DNA of 64,000 nucleotides from Clostridium sp. AM22-11AC (GCF_003473545.1 NZ_QUCM01000017.1:1-64000); one strand, 5' to 3'; numbered from the stretch's first letter, positions 16,686 through 26,824 are shown. Notes: generated by a model from the letters alone, not told the origin. Translations and numbers: made by a program.

Positions 16686-19600
16686 ATGTATGACAAAGTC
16701 CCCACAGACCTTAAGTTTGTGGAAAGAGAAAAAGAAGTCGAAAAGTTCTGGGAAGATGAACACATTTTTGAGAAGAGTATTAAGATGCGTGAAGGCTGCC
16801 AGCCATATGTATTCTATGATGGACCGCCAACCGCAAACGGTAAGCCGCATATCGGCCATGTTGAGACCCGTGTAATCAAGGATATGATCCCGAGATTTCG
16901 CGCTATGAAGGGCTATATGGTTCCAAGAAAGGCCGGCTGGGATACTCACGGACTTCCTGTAGAACTGGAAGTAGAAAAGAAGTTAGGCCTTGACGGAAAG
17001 GACCAGATCGAAAAATACGGTCTGGAGCCATTTATCAAGCAGTGTAAGGAAAGTGTCTGGAAATACAAGGGCATGTGGGAAGATTTCTCCGGCACTGTTG
17101 GTTTCTGGGCTGATATGGACAATCCATATGTTACCTACCACAATTCCTTTATTGAGTCTGAATGGTGGGCATTAAAGCAGATCTGGGATAAAGGCCTGTT
17201 ATACAAGGGCTTTAAGGTAGTTCCTTATTGCCCACGCTGCGGTACCCCGCTTTCCTCCCACGAGGTAGCGCAGGGATACAAGGACGTAAAAGAGCGTTCT
17301 GCAGTGGTACGTTTTAAAGTAAAAGGGGAAGATGCTTATATCCTGGCATGGACCACAACCCCATGGACCCTTCCAAGCAACCTGGCACTTTGCGTAAACC
17401 CAAATGAAGAATACGTAAAAGTGAAGGCAGCAGACGGCTATACCTATTACATTGCACATGCATTAATGGAAAAGGTATTAGGAGAAGGCTGTGAGGTTCT
17501 GGAAACTTATGTAGGTAAGGATCTGGAATTCAAGGAATATGAGCCATTATACGACTGCTCCGTTCCATACTGCGAGAAGCAGCACAAAAAAGCGTTCTAT
17601 GTTGTATGTGATACCTATGTAACCTTAACAGATGGTACCGGAATCGTACACATTGCTCCTGCATTTGGTGAAGACGATGCTAATGTAGGCCGCAAGTACA
17701 ACCTGCCTTTCGTCCAGTTAGTTGATGCAAAGGGTGATATGTCAGCAGATACTCCATTTGCAGGCAAGTTTGTAAAAGATGCTGATCCATTAGTATTAAA
17801 AGACTTAAAAGAAAAAGGCCTGTTATTTGATGCTCCTGCATTTGAGCACAGCTATCCACACTGCTGGAGATGCGGTACTCCACTGATCTACTATGCAAGA
17901 GAATCCTGGTTCATTAAGATGACTGCTGTTAAGGATGACCTGATCCGCAATAACAACACCATTAACTGGGTACCTGAGTCTATTGGTAAAGGCCGTTTCG
18001 GTGACTGGCTGGAGAACATTCAGGACTGGGGCATTTCCAGAAACAGATATTGGGGAACTCCATTAAATATCTGGGAGTGCGAGTGCGGACATCAGCATTC
18101 CATCGGAAGCATTGAAGAATTAAAGAGCATGTCTGACAACTGCCCGGATGATATTGAACTTCACCGTCCATACATTGACGCTGTTACCATCCGCTGCCCG
18201 AAGTGCGGCAAGCAGATGAAGCGTGTACCGGAAGTTATCGACTGCTGGTTCGACTCTGGTGCAATGCCATTTGCACAGCATCATTATCCATTTGAGAATA
18301 AGGAACTGTTTGAGTCCCAGTTCCCGGCTCAGTTCATTTCCGAGGCTGTAGACCAGACTCGTGGATGGTTTTACTCCCTGTTAGCTGAGTCTACCTTACT
18401 GTTCAACAAGGCTCCTTACGAAAATGTAGTTGTAATGGGTCTGGTTCTGGATGAGAACGGACAGAAGATGAGTAAGTCCAAGGGAAATGCAGTTGACCCA
18501 TTTGACACCTTACAGAAGCATGGCGCAGATGCCATCAGATGGTTCTTCTATACCTGCTCCGCTCCATGGATCCCGAAGAGATACCAGGATAAGGCAGTGA
18601 CCGAAGGACAGAGAAAGTTCATGGGTACCTTATGGAATACCTACGCATTCTGGGTATTGTATGCAAATATCGACAACTTTGACGCTACCAAATACAGCTT
18701 AGAATATGATAAGCTGCCGGTAATGGATAAGTGGCTGCTGTCCAAGATGAACTCCATGGTCAAGGCAGTAGATGACAACCTGATGAACTACCGTATCCCT
18801 GAGGCTGCAAAGGCTCTCCAGGAATTCGTAGATGATATGAGTAACTGGTACGTGCGCAGAAGCCGTGAGCGTTTCTGGGCAAAGGGCATGGAGCAGGATA
18901 AGATCAATGCCTATATGACCCTGTACACCGCTCTTGTAACTGTTGCAAAGGCAGCTGCTCCTATGATCCCGTTCATGACAGAGCAGATCTACCAGAACCT
19001 GGTAAGAAAGATCGACAAGACCGCTCCGGAAAGCGTTCATCTGTGCGACTTCCCTGTAGTAAAGGAAGAGTGGATTGATGAGAAGTTAGAAGCAGATATG
19101 GAAGAAGTTCTGGATACTGTTGTTATGGGCCGTGCAGCCAGAAATACAGCAAATATCAAGAACCGTCAGCCAATCGCCCAGATGTATGTAAAGGCAGACC
19201 ATGCATTATCTGATTTCTATGTAGAGATCATTGAAGAAGAGTTAAATGTAAAGAAAGTAACCTTTACAGATGACGTAAGAGCCTTCACTTCCTATACATT
19301 TAAGCCACAGTTAAAGACCGTAGGACCAAAATACGGCAAGCTGTTAGGAAAGATCCGTGAAGCACTGACCAACTTAGACGGAAGTGCTGCTATGGATACT
19401 TTAAATGAGACCGGCGCATTAACCTTTGACTTTGACGGACAGGAAGTTGTTCTTACAAAGGATGACCTGTTGATCGATGTAGCAAAGAAAGATGGTTATG
19501 TAACAGAAGAAGACAACTATGTAACTGTTGTCCTGGATACCAACCTGACTCCTGAACTGATCGAAGAAGGTTTTGTCCGCGAAGTGATCAGCAAGATCCA

Positions 19601-19814
19601 GACCATGCGTAAGGAAGCTGGCTTTGAGGTTATGGACCACATCGGCGTATACCAGAGCGGCAACGACAAGATCGCTGAGCTGATCAAGAACAACGCAGAT
19701 GAGATCAAGAGCGAGGTTATGGCTGATTACATCCACTTAGGTGAGATGAAGGGCTTCACCAAAGAGTGGAACATCAACGGCGAGACTGTTATGTTAGGTG
19801 TGGAAAAGCTGTAA
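16686..19814 (+). CDS. ileS: Isoleucyl-tRNA synthetase
   Basis: 1042 aa. The ATG at 16686 is preceded by GGAGG. It charges tRNA-Ile. Visible features are HIGH at residues 55-58 (PPTANGKPHIGH), the editing-domain motif WTTTPWTLPSN at about 225-235, and KMSKS at about 595. There are zinc-type CxxC pairs (CPRCG, CWRCG, CPKCG). The length and HIGH context suggest the long eukaryote-like type 2 IleRS, a class often insensitive to mupirocin; that property is inferred, not shown. It is controlled by the T-box upstream. Confidence 0.97.
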   Translation: MYDKVPTDLKFVEREKEVEKFWEDEHIFEKSIKMREGCQPYVFYDGPPTANGKPHIGHVETRVIKDMIPRFRAMKGYMVPRKAGWDTHGLPVELEVEKKLGLDGKDQIEKYGLEPFIKQCKESVWKYKGMWEDFSGTVGFWADMDNPYVTYHNSFIESEWWALKQIWDKGLLYKGFKVVPYCPRCGTPLSSHEVAQGYKDVKERSAVVRFKVKGEDAYILAWTTTPWTLPSNLALCVNPNEEYVKVKAADGYTYYIAHALMEKVLGEGCEVLETYVGKDLEFKEYEPLYDCSVPYCEKQHKKAFYVVCDTYVTLTDGTGIVHIAPAFGEDDANVGRKYNLPFVQLVDAKGDMSADTPFAGKFVKDADPLVLKDLKEKGLLFDAPAFEHSYPHCWRCGTPLIYYARESWFIKMTAVKDDLIRNNNTINWVPESIGKGRFGDWLENIQDWGISRNRYWGTPLNIWECECGHQHSIGSIEELKSMSDNCPDDIELHRPYIDAVTIRCPKCGKQMKRVPEVIDCWFDSGAMPFAQHHYPFENKELFESQFPAQFISEAVDQTRGWFYSLLAESTLLFNKAPYENVVVMGLVLDENGQKMSKSKGNAVDPFDTLQKHGADAIRWFFYTCSAPWIPKRYQDKAVTEGQRKFMGTLWNTYAFWVLYANIDNFDATKYSLEYDKLPVMDKWLLSKMNSMVKAVDDNLMNYRIPEAAKALQEFVDDMSNWYVRRSRERFWAKGMEQDKINAYMTLYTALVTVAKAAAPMIPFMTEQIYQNLVRKIDKTAPESVHLCDFPVVKEEWIDEKLEADMEEVLDTVVMGRAARNTANIKNRQPIAQMYVKADHALSDFYVEIIEEELNVKKVTFTDDVRAFTSYTFKPQLKTVGPKYGKLLGKIREALTNLDGSAAMDTLNETGALTFDFDGQEVVLTKDDLLIDVAKKDGYVTEEDNYVTVVLDTNLTPELIEEGFVREVISKIQTMRKEAGFEVMDHIGVYQSGNDKIAELIKNNADEIKSEVMADYIHLGEMKGFTKEWNINGETVMLGVEKL

Positions 19815-19893
19815 AGTAGCCATATAATAATGGTAAAATATGGTTTAATATCCGTATTTAAGTTGAAATAGACTGGAAAAAATGGTAATATGA

Positions 19894-19930
19894 GGGACAG
19901 GGCAGAAATGTTACCTGTCCCTTGTTTGTA
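19894..19930 (+). terminator. Terminator after ileS
   Basis: GGGACAGG (19894-19901) pairs with CCTGTCCC (19914-19921), then TTGTTTGT. Confidence 0.75.
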
Positions 19931-20035
19931 TCATTTATTTGTCAAACAGATCAGCAGCGCGTGCAGGCGTGTGCGGGTCAAAATATGGGTATGCTTTCTG
20001 TAAAGGGGGCATATGGGAAAATGAGGAGGAAGGCT

Positions 20036-22492
20036 ATGAAAAATACAGGCTTTGACAAGGCTTTGTTCAAAAGTGCAGTAACCTTTAATGTAAAAAACAT
20101 GTTCCGTCGTACCATCGACGAAGCAACCCCTCAGCAGATCTTCCAGGCTGTGGCTTATACAGTAAAGGACGATATCATTGACCAGTGGATAACAACCCAC
20201 AAGGAATATGAGAAAAAAGATGTAAAGACCCTTTATTATCTGTCTATGGAGTTTTTAATGGGTCGTGCCCTTGGAAACAATATGATCAATCTTCGTGAAT
20301 ATAAGGAGATCGCAGAAGCATTAGACGAAATGGGCTTTGACTTAAATGCTATCGAAGACCAGGAACCGGATGCAGCATTAGGAAATGGTGGTTTAGGACG
20401 TTTAGCAGCATGCTTCCTTGACTCTTTAGCAACCCTGGGCTATCCGGCATATGGCTGCGGTATCCGTTACCGTTATGGTATGTTCAAACAGAAGATCGAA
20501 GATGGTTATCAGGTAGAAGTTCCGGATAACTGGCTGGAAAATGGCAATCCATTTGAGATCCGCCGTCCGGAGTATGCTGTAGAAGTAAAATTCGGCGGCT
20601 ATGTACGTATTGAAGACCGCAATGGTATGAGCCATTTCGTACAGGAAGGTTATCAGTCTGTAAAGGCTGTTCCATATGACCTGCCAGTTGTAGGCTATGG
20701 CAACCACATTGTAAATACACTTCGTATCTGGGATGCTGAACCTGTTAATACCTTTAACCTGGACTCCTTTGACCGTGGTGATTATCAGAAGGCTGTTGAG
20801 CAGGAAAACCTGGCTAAGAACATCGTTGAGGTCCTTTATCCAAATGATAACCATTATGCAGGTAAGGAACTGCGTTTAAAACAGCAGTATTTCTTCATCT
20901 CTGCCAGCGTTCAGAGAGCAGTACAGAAATTTAAAGAAAAACATGACGACATCCATCAGTTCCCTGAGAAGGTTGTATTCCAGTTAAATGATACCCATCC
21001 AACTGTAGCAATTCCTGAGTTAATGCGTATCCTCTTAGACGATGAAGGCCTTACCTGGGAAGAAGCATGGGATATTACTACAAGAACCTGTGCATACACC
21101 AACCACACGATCATGTCTGAGGCATTAGAGAAGTGGCCGGTAGACTTATTCTCCCGTCTGCTTCCACGTATCTATCAGATCGTAGAAGAGATCAACCGCC
21201 GTTTTGTAAATGAGATCCAGCAGAGATATCCTGGTGATCAGGACAAGATCGCAAAGATGGCAGTTGTATACAATGGTCAGGTAAGAATGGCTTATATGGC
21301 TATTGTAGCAGGCTTCTCTGTAAATGGTGTTGCAAGACTGCATACTGAGATCTTAAAGCATGAGGAGTTAAAAGACTTCTATGAGATGATGCCTGAGAAG
21401 TTCAACAACAAGACCAATGGTATCACCCAGAGACGTTTCCTGCTTCACGGCAACCCATTATTAGCTGACTGGGTAACTGACAAGATTGGCGATGAGTGGA
21501 TCACAAACCTGCCTCATATTAAAGAACTGGCAGCATTTATGGATGATAAGGAATGCCAGAAGGAATTCCTGGATATTAAATATAAGAATAAAGTACGTCT
21601 GGCTAAGTACATTAAGGAGCACAACGGCATTGACGTTGATCCAAACTCTATTTTTGATGTACAGGTTAAGAGACTTCATGAGTACAAGCGTCAGCTGATG
21701 AACATTCTCCATGTTATGTACCTTTACAATCAGTTAAAGGATAACCCAAACATGGATATGGTTCCAAGAACCTTTATTTTCGGCGCTAAGGCAGCAGCAG
21801 GCTACCGCCGTGCAAAACTGACTATTAAGCTGATCAATGCAGTAGCAGATGTGATCAACAATGATAAGTCCATTAATGGAAAGATCAAGGTTGTATTTAT
21901 TGAAGACTACCGCGTATCCAACGCAGAGATCATCTTTGCAGCAGCAGATGTCAGCGAGCAGATCTCCACAGCCAGCAAGGAGGCTTCCGGTACCGGTAAC
22001 ATGAAGTTCATGTTAAACGGTGCTCTTACATTAGGAACTATGGATGGTGCAAATGTTGAGATCGTAGAAGAAGTTGGACAGGAAAATGCCTTTATCTTTG
22101 GCCTTTCTGCAGACGAAGTTATCAATTATGAGAATAACGGCGGCTATAATCCAATGGATATCTTCAACAACGATCCTCAGATCCGCAGAGTACTGATGCA
22201 GCTGACCAATGGATATTATTCACCAAAGGATCCGCAGATGTTTAAGGAAATCTATGATTCTCTGTTAAATAACTGTGGCGGCAGCCGTCCGGATACTTAC
22301 TTTATCCTGAAAGACTTCCGTTCCTATGCAGAGGCTCATGAGAAGATCGACAAGGCTTACAGAGACAGACAGTGGTGGGCAAAAGCAGCTCTTATCAATG
22401 TTTCCCACAGCGGTAAGTTTACTTCTGACCGTACCATTGAAGAGTATGTAAGAGATATCTGGCATCTGAAAAAGGTGACATTAGAGCAGTAA
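20036..22492 (+). CDS. glgP: Glycogen/starch/alpha-glucan phosphorylase
   Basis: 818 aa. The ATG at 20036 has GGAGGA upstream. It releases glucose-1-phosphate from alpha-1,4-glucans; the cofactor is pyridoxal phosphate. Family blocks seen are YLSMEFLMGRAL, NGGLGRLAACFLDS, VFQLNDTHPTVAIPELMR, RLHEYKRQLMN and the PLP-lysine motif EASGTGNMKF. It is monocistronic: a terminator precedes and another follows it. No other glycogen genes are present in the window. Confidence 0.96.
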   Translation: MKNTGFDKALFKSAVTFNVKNMFRRTIDEATPQQIFQAVAYTVKDDIIDQWITTHKEYEKKDVKTLYYLSMEFLMGRALGNNMINLREYKEIAEALDEMGFDLNAIEDQEPDAALGNGGLGRLAACFLDSLATLGYPAYGCGIRYRYGMFKQKIEDGYQVEVPDNWLENGNPFEIRRPEYAVEVKFGGYVRIEDRNGMSHFVQEGYQSVKAVPYDLPVVGYGNHIVNTLRIWDAEPVNTFNLDSFDRGDYQKAVEQENLAKNIVEVLYPNDNHYAGKELRLKQQYFFISASVQRAVQKFKEKHDDIHQFPEKVVFQLNDTHPTVAIPELMRILLDDEGLTWEEAWDITTRTCAYTNHTIMSEALEKWPVDLFSRLLPRIYQIVEEINRRFVNEIQQRYPGDQDKIAKMAVVYNGQVRMAYMAIVAGFSVNGVARLHTEILKHEELKDFYEMMPEKFNNKTNGITQRRFLLHGNPLLADWVTDKIGDEWITNLPHIKELAAFMDDKECQKEFLDIKYKNKVRLAKYIKEHNGIDVDPNSIFDVQVKRLHEYKRQLMNILHVMYLYNQLKDNPNMDMVPRTFIFGAKAAAGYRRAKLTIKLINAVADVINNDKSINGKIKVVFIEDYRVSNAEIIFAAADVSEQISTASKEASGTGNMKFMLNGALTLGTMDGANVEIVEEVGQENAFIFGLSADEVINYENNGGYNPMDIFNNDPQIRRVLMQLTNGYYSPKDPQMFKEIYDSLLNNCGGSRPDTYFILKDFRSYAEAHEKIDKAYRDRQWWAKAALINVSHSGKFTSDRTIEEYVRDIWHLKKVTLEQ

Positions 22493-22539
22493 GACCCGTT
22501 CGTGCAGCGCATGAATGGTAATAAAAACTGTGATTTATG

Positions 22540-22580
22540 GGGGATGCTGCAGAAGCCTGCGTTTTTGCGGCATCCCTTTA
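22540..22580 (+). terminator. Terminator after glgP
   Basis: GGGATGCTGCA pairs with TGCGGCATCCC (one mismatch), followed by TTTATT. Confidence 0.75.
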
Positions 22581-22595
22581 TTGAAAAATGATTTC

Positions 22596-22650
22596 TTCAA
22601 ATGTGTTCTGGAAATATGTTCCTGAAACGTATCCCCAGAATACATTTGAA
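22596..22650 (+). promoter_or_regulatory. 55-nt near-perfect hairpin upstream of metF
   Basis: The 16-base arms at 22596-22611 and 22635-22650 pair throughout (one G-T). Inside, ATATGTT pairs with AACGTAT, leaving a 5-nt loop. It ends 32 nt before the metF start and has no T-run. It does not resemble a SAM or T-box riboswitch that I know. Confidence 0.6.
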
Positions 22651-22681
22651 GATATGTTTTATGAAAGAAAGGATCTACATT

Positions 22682-23542
22682 ATGAAGATAAAAGATATAC
22701 TGGCAGAGGGCAGACCAACCCTTTCATTTGAAGTATTCCCTCCAAAGACAGCAGATGCTTATGAGTCCGTAGAAAAGGCAGCTTCCAAGATCGCCCAATT
22801 AAAGCCGGATTTTATGAGCGTTACTTACGGTGCAGGCGGCGGAACCAGTGATTATACAGTAAAGATCGCTTCTACTATTAAAGAAGAGTATGGCGTGACA
22901 CCACTGGCTCATCTTACCTGTGTTTCTTCTACCAGAGAGAAAGTACATCATGTATTAGAAGAATTAAAGGCACATAAGATCGAAAATGTCCTGGCACTGA
23001 GGGGTGATATCCCACAGGACGGAAAAACACCGGAAGTTTATCACTATGCTTCTGAGCTGATCCGTGAGATTAAAGAAGCAGGGGATTTCTGTATTGGTGC
23101 AGCCTGCTATCCGGAAGGACATCCGGAATCTTCTAATAAGTCTGTGGATATGGACTATTTAAAGCAGAAGGTGGACGCTGGCTGTGATTTTGTCACTACC
23201 CAGATGTTCTTTGACAACAGCCTTCTTTACAGCTATTTATACCGCATCCGTGAGAAAGGCATTACCATTCCTGTGATCGCAGGTATCATGCCTGTTACCA
23301 GCGGAAGCCAGTTAAAGCGTATTGCACAGATGTCCGGAAGCTATATGCCGGCACGTTTCTTATCTTTAGTCGATAAATACGGAGATAATCCGGCAGCTAT
23401 GAAGCAGGCTGGTATCGCTTATGCTACAGATCAGATCATCGACCTTCTGGCAAATGGTATTAAGGGAATTCATGTGTACACCATGAATAAGCCGGATGTA
23501 GCTGCACAGATCCAGAGCAATATTTCAGAGCTGCTGAAATAA
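22682..23542 (+). CDS. metF: 5,10-methylenetetrahydrofolate reductase
   Basis: 286 aa, normal for bacterial MetF. The ATG at 22682 follows AAAGGATCTACATT. It reduces methylene-THF to methyl-THF, the methyl donor for MetH. Visible features are the N-terminal LSFEVFPPKT (catalytic Glu), VTYGAGGG, HLTC, LRGD and the DFVTTQMFFDN barrel motif. It is the first gene of a metF / MetH-activation / MetH cluster and lies behind a long leader hairpin. Confidence 0.96.
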   Translation: MKIKDILAEGRPTLSFEVFPPKTADAYESVEKAASKIAQLKPDFMSVTYGAGGGTSDYTVKIASTIKEEYGVTPLAHLTCVSSTREKVHHVLEELKAHKIENVLALRGDIPQDGKTPEVYHYASELIREIKEAGDFCIGAACYPEGHPESSNKSVDMDYLKQKVDAGCDFVTTQMFFDNSLLYSYLYRIREKGITIPVIAGIMPVTSGSQLKRIAQMSGSYMPARFLSLVDKYGDNPAAMKQAGIAYATDQIIDLLANGIKGIHVYTMNKPDVAAQIQSNISELLK

Positions 23543-23543
23543 C

Positions 23544-23641
23544 GTAATGAGTCCAAAAGAAAAACAAGCCATTAACGAAGGTTCCGCCTGCGAATGCAGG
23601 CAGTAGAGCACGATAGTGTGGGAACCTGAGTGAACGGCTTG
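23544..23641 (+). repeat. Structured intergenic element (copy A) after metF
   Basis: CAAGCC (23565-23570) pairs with GGCTTG (23636-23641), and AGGTTCC (23579-23585) pairs with GGAACCT (23621-23627). Inside lie two hairpins: GCCTGC-gaat-GCAGGC (23586-23601) and GCAC-gata-GTGT. As RNA this forms a closed multi-branch fold. The left 41 bp (23544-23584) recur with one mismatch after the MetH gene. The GCCTGC/GCAGGC hairpin recurs elsewhere in the window. Confidence 0.75.
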
Positions 23642-23663
23642 GGACAGGAGGACATACAGGAAA

Positions 23664-24314
23664 ATGGAACTGGCAGATATTAACAGAAGAGAGGTTTTAC
23701 GCTATCTGGGGTATAAAAACCAGGAGGCAGACGAAAATGTAAGTAGGATCGTGGAAGACTGCCTGGAGCTTTTGTGGAAAAATGTTTCACCTAAGTACCG
23801 GGTGCGGGAATTTCCTCTTACTCTGGGAGCAGACAATCGGATCGATGGGGAAGTTTTCCAGACAAAAAGCAGAAATCTTTCTGTTAATTTAAAAGACTGT
23901 GAAAAAATACTGGTTTTTGCCGCAACGTTGGGTGTGGGAGCGGATTACCTGATCCAGAAGTACAACCGCCTGGAAATGAGCCGGGCAGTGATCTTGCAGG
24001 CTGCTTCTGCGGCTATGATCGAGGAATACTGCGATCAGGTGTGTGAAGGCCTGAAAAAAGAGTACGAAGAAAAAGGCCTGTATCTGCGGCCAAGGTTCAG
24101 TCCCGGATACGGGGATTTTTCTTTAAGCTGCCAGAGCGCTGTTTTAGATGCACTGGATGCAGGAAAGCACCTGGGGATCAAACTGACAGACAGTTTTCTG
24201 ATGATGCCTTCCAAATCCGTAACAGCAGTGATCGGAGTGAGCCAAAAGCCCCACCGCTGTGACGTAAAGGGCTGTGAGGCCTGCGGAAAAACAGACTGCC
24301 TGTACAGGCGGTAG
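23664..24314 (+). CDS. Stand-alone methionine synthase activation-domain protein
   Basis: 216 aa. It corresponds to the C-terminal SAM-binding reactivation domain of classical MetH. Motifs are RPRFSPGYGDFSL (SAM/B12 contact region) and PSKSVTAVIGVS. The C-terminus is Cys-rich (CDVKGCEACGKTDC), typical of stand-alone versions. It presumably reactivates oxidised cob(II)alamin in the separate MetH encoded next, by reductive methylation with SAM. It lies between metF and the MetH gene. Confidence 0.9.
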   Translation: MELADINRREVLRYLGYKNQEADENVSRIVEDCLELLWKNVSPKYRVREFPLTLGADNRIDGEVFQTKSRNLSVNLKDCEKILVFAATLGVGADYLIQKYNRLEMSRAVILQAASAAMIEEYCDQVCEGLKKEYEEKGLYLRPRFSPGYGDFSLSCQSAVLDALDAGKHLGIKLTDSFLMMPSKSVTAVIGVSQKPHRCDVKGCEACGKTDCLYRR

Positions 24315-24381
24315 CGGACAGAGTCATTATGAACTGTTACGCTTAAATAGATCAGATAAAATAGATCAAAAGAGGTTTAAT

Positions 24382-26823
24382 ATGAGCATTTTAGATGAAA
24401 TGAAAGTGCGCCGCCTGTATTGTGACGGCGGTATGGGAAGTCTGCTGCAGGCTGCGGGACTTGCTGCCGGTGAACTGCCAGAGCGCTGGAATATTTCCCA
24501 TCCGGAAGTTATTACAGATGTGCACAGAAAATACCTGGCAGCAGGTGCGGATATTATGACTACCAATACCTTTGGCGCCAACCGGTTAAAATATGACAAG
24601 GACGGGGAGCTAAAGGCCATTGTAGAGGCAGCTATTGCCAATGCAAGAAAAGCGGTAGAGGAAGCTGGCAGAGGCTATGTAGCCCTGGATCTGGGGCCTA
24701 CAGGAAAGCTTTTAAAGCCACTGGGCGATCTGCCATTTGAGACTGCTGTATCTTTATACAAAGAGGTAGTTTCCATTGGCGCGGCAGCAGGCGCTGATCT
24801 GGTGCTCATTGAGACCATGAGTGACAGCTATGAGTTAAAGGCTGCTGTTTTAGCTGCAAAAGAGGCTGGCATTAACCCGGAAACAGGAGTAAGACTGCCA
24901 ATCTTTGCTACTGTTATTTATGATGAAAAAGGCAAATTGCTTACTGGCGGAAATGTAGAGTCCACCGTAGCGCTGTTAGAAGGTCTGGGAGTAGACGTTC
25001 TGGGCGTAAACTGCGGTCTGGGACCGGAACAGATGAAGGGGATCGTAAAAGATATCCTGGAAGTTTCTTCTACCCCGATCCTGGTTAACCCAAATGCAGG
25101 ACTTCCAAGAAGTGAAAATGGAAAGACCGTATATGACGTAGATCCAAAAGACTTTGCTGCTGTGATGGAAGAGATTGTAAGAATGGGCGCTGTGATCACC
25201 GGCGGCTGCTGTGGTACAACACCAGATCACATCCATGCCATGGTAGAACTGACAAAGGATATCCCAGTGCAGATGCCGGAAAAGAAGCACCGCACGGTCA
25301 TTTCTTCCTATTCCCAGGCAGTTGTATTTGATAAAAAGACCATTATCATTGGCGAGCGTATCAATCCTACAGGAAAATCCAAATTTAAACAGGCTCTCCG
25401 TGACCACAACCTGGAATATATCCTTCGTGAAGGTGTGACCCAGCAGGATAATGGCGCAGATGTCCTGGACGTAAACGTAGGTCTTCCGGAGATCGATGAG
25501 CCTTCCATGATGGAAGATGTGGTAAAAGAACTGCAGGCGGTCATTGATCTGCCATTACAGTTAGATACCTCCAGTGCAGAGGCTATGGAGCGGGGCCTTC
25601 GTGTATACAACGGAAAGCCTCTGATCAACTCTGTCAATGGTAAAAAAGAGGTTATGGAACAGATCTTCCCGCTGGTTGCAAAATACGGCGGTGTTGTTGT
25701 AGGACTTTGTCTGGATGAAGACGGCATTCCTGAGACTGCAGAGGGAAGAATTGCAGTAGGAAAGAAGATCATTGACACAGCTGCTGCTTATGGAATTGGA
25801 CCGGAAGATATTATTTTAGACGGTCTTTGCATGACGGTAAGCTCTGACAGCCAGGGAGCGATCGTTACTCTTGAAACTCTTAGAAAGATCCGTGATGAAT
25901 TAGGCGGAAAGTCTGTTTTAGGTGTATCCAATATCTCCTTTGGACTTCCTCAGAGAGAGATCATCAACGGTGCTTTCTTTACCATGGCAATGGAAAGCGG
26001 TTTAAGCGCTGCCATTATCAATCCGAACTCTGAAGCTATGATGCGGGCTTATTATAGCTTTAACGCATTGATGAACCTGGATCCTCAGTGCAGTGAATAT
26101 ATCAGCATTTACAGTGGCCAGACTGCAGGTCTGGGACAGACCATTGGAAAAGGTGGAAAGGGTGCCGGAGGTTCCGGTGCAGCCGGAAATGGCGGTGCAG
26201 GGAGCACAGGAAGTCTTGGAAATGCCATTGAAAGAGGTTTAAAAGAAGTAGCAGTAGAAAGCGTAACTGCTCTTTTAAAGGAAAAAGAAGCCCTGGATGT
26301 GATCAATGAAGAGATCATCCCGGCACTGGACCATGTAGGAAAAGGCTTTGAGAAAGGTACTGTTTTCCTTCCACAGCTGTTAATGAGTGCGGAAGCAGCC
26401 AAAGCAGCCTTTGAAGTGATCAAAAATGCCATGGCAGGCAGCGGAGAGACCCAGGAAAAGAAAGGTACCATTATCCTTGCAACTGTCAAAGGCGATATCC
26501 ATGACATTGGAAAGAACATCGTAAAGGTTCTTCTGGAAAACTACAGCTACGATGTGATCGATCTTGGAAAAGATGTTCCGCCGGAGACAGTAGTAGAAGA
26601 AGCTGTAAGCCGCCATGTACCATTAGTAGGCTTAAGCGCCCTGATGACTACTACAGTTCCAAGCATGGAGGAGACTATTAAGCAGCTGCGTGAAAGCGCC
26701 CCGTGGGTAAAAGTCATGGTAGGCGGGGCAGTGCTTACTCAGGAGTATGCAGATACCATTGGAGCAGATGCGTATTGCAAAGATGCTATGGCATCTGTAC
26801 ACTATGCGGAGACAGTTATATAA
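24382..26823 (+). CDS. metH: Cobalamin-dependent methionine synthase lacking the activation domain
   Basis: 813 aa. The ATG at 24382 follows AGAGG. The homocysteine-binding barrel covers about residues 5-300, with zinc-ligand cysteines in GVNCGLGPEQ and GGCCGTTPDH. A methyl-THF-binding barrel covers about 325-590 (IIGERINPTGK). A Gly/Ala/Ser-rich linker at about 588-612 is followed by the B12 cap and the B12 domain (KGDIHDIGKNI, His ligand). The chain ends after the B12 domain; the activation module is the preceding gene. It transfers methyl from methyl-THF to homocysteine. Confidence 0.95.
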   Translation: MSILDEMKVRRLYCDGGMGSLLQAAGLAAGELPERWNISHPEVITDVHRKYLAAGADIMTTNTFGANRLKYDKDGELKAIVEAAIANARKAVEEAGRGYVALDLGPTGKLLKPLGDLPFETAVSLYKEVVSIGAAAGADLVLIETMSDSYELKAAVLAAKEAGINPETGVRLPIFATVIYDEKGKLLTGGNVESTVALLEGLGVDVLGVNCGLGPEQMKGIVKDILEVSSTPILVNPNAGLPRSENGKTVYDVDPKDFAAVMEEIVRMGAVITGGCCGTTPDHIHAMVELTKDIPVQMPEKKHRTVISSYSQAVVFDKKTIIIGERINPTGKSKFKQALRDHNLEYILREGVTQQDNGADVLDVNVGLPEIDEPSMMEDVVKELQAVIDLPLQLDTSSAEAMERGLRVYNGKPLINSVNGKKEVMEQIFPLVAKYGGVVVGLCLDEDGIPETAEGRIAVGKKIIDTAAAYGIGPEDIILDGLCMTVSSDSQGAIVTLETLRKIRDELGGKSVLGVSNISFGLPQREIINGAFFTMAMESGLSAAIINPNSEAMMRAYYSFNALMNLDPQCSEYISIYSGQTAGLGQTIGKGGKGAGGSGAAGNGGAGSTGSLGNAIERGLKEVAVESVTALLKEKEALDVINEEIIPALDHVGKGFEKGTVFLPQLLMSAEAAKAAFEVIKNAMAGSGETQEKKGTIILATVKGDIHDIGKNIVKVLLENYSYDVIDLGKDVPPETVVEEAVSRHVPLVGLSALMTTTVPSMEETIKQLRESAPWVKVMVGGAVLTQEYADTIGADAYCKDAMASVHYAETVI

Positions 26824-26824
26824 T

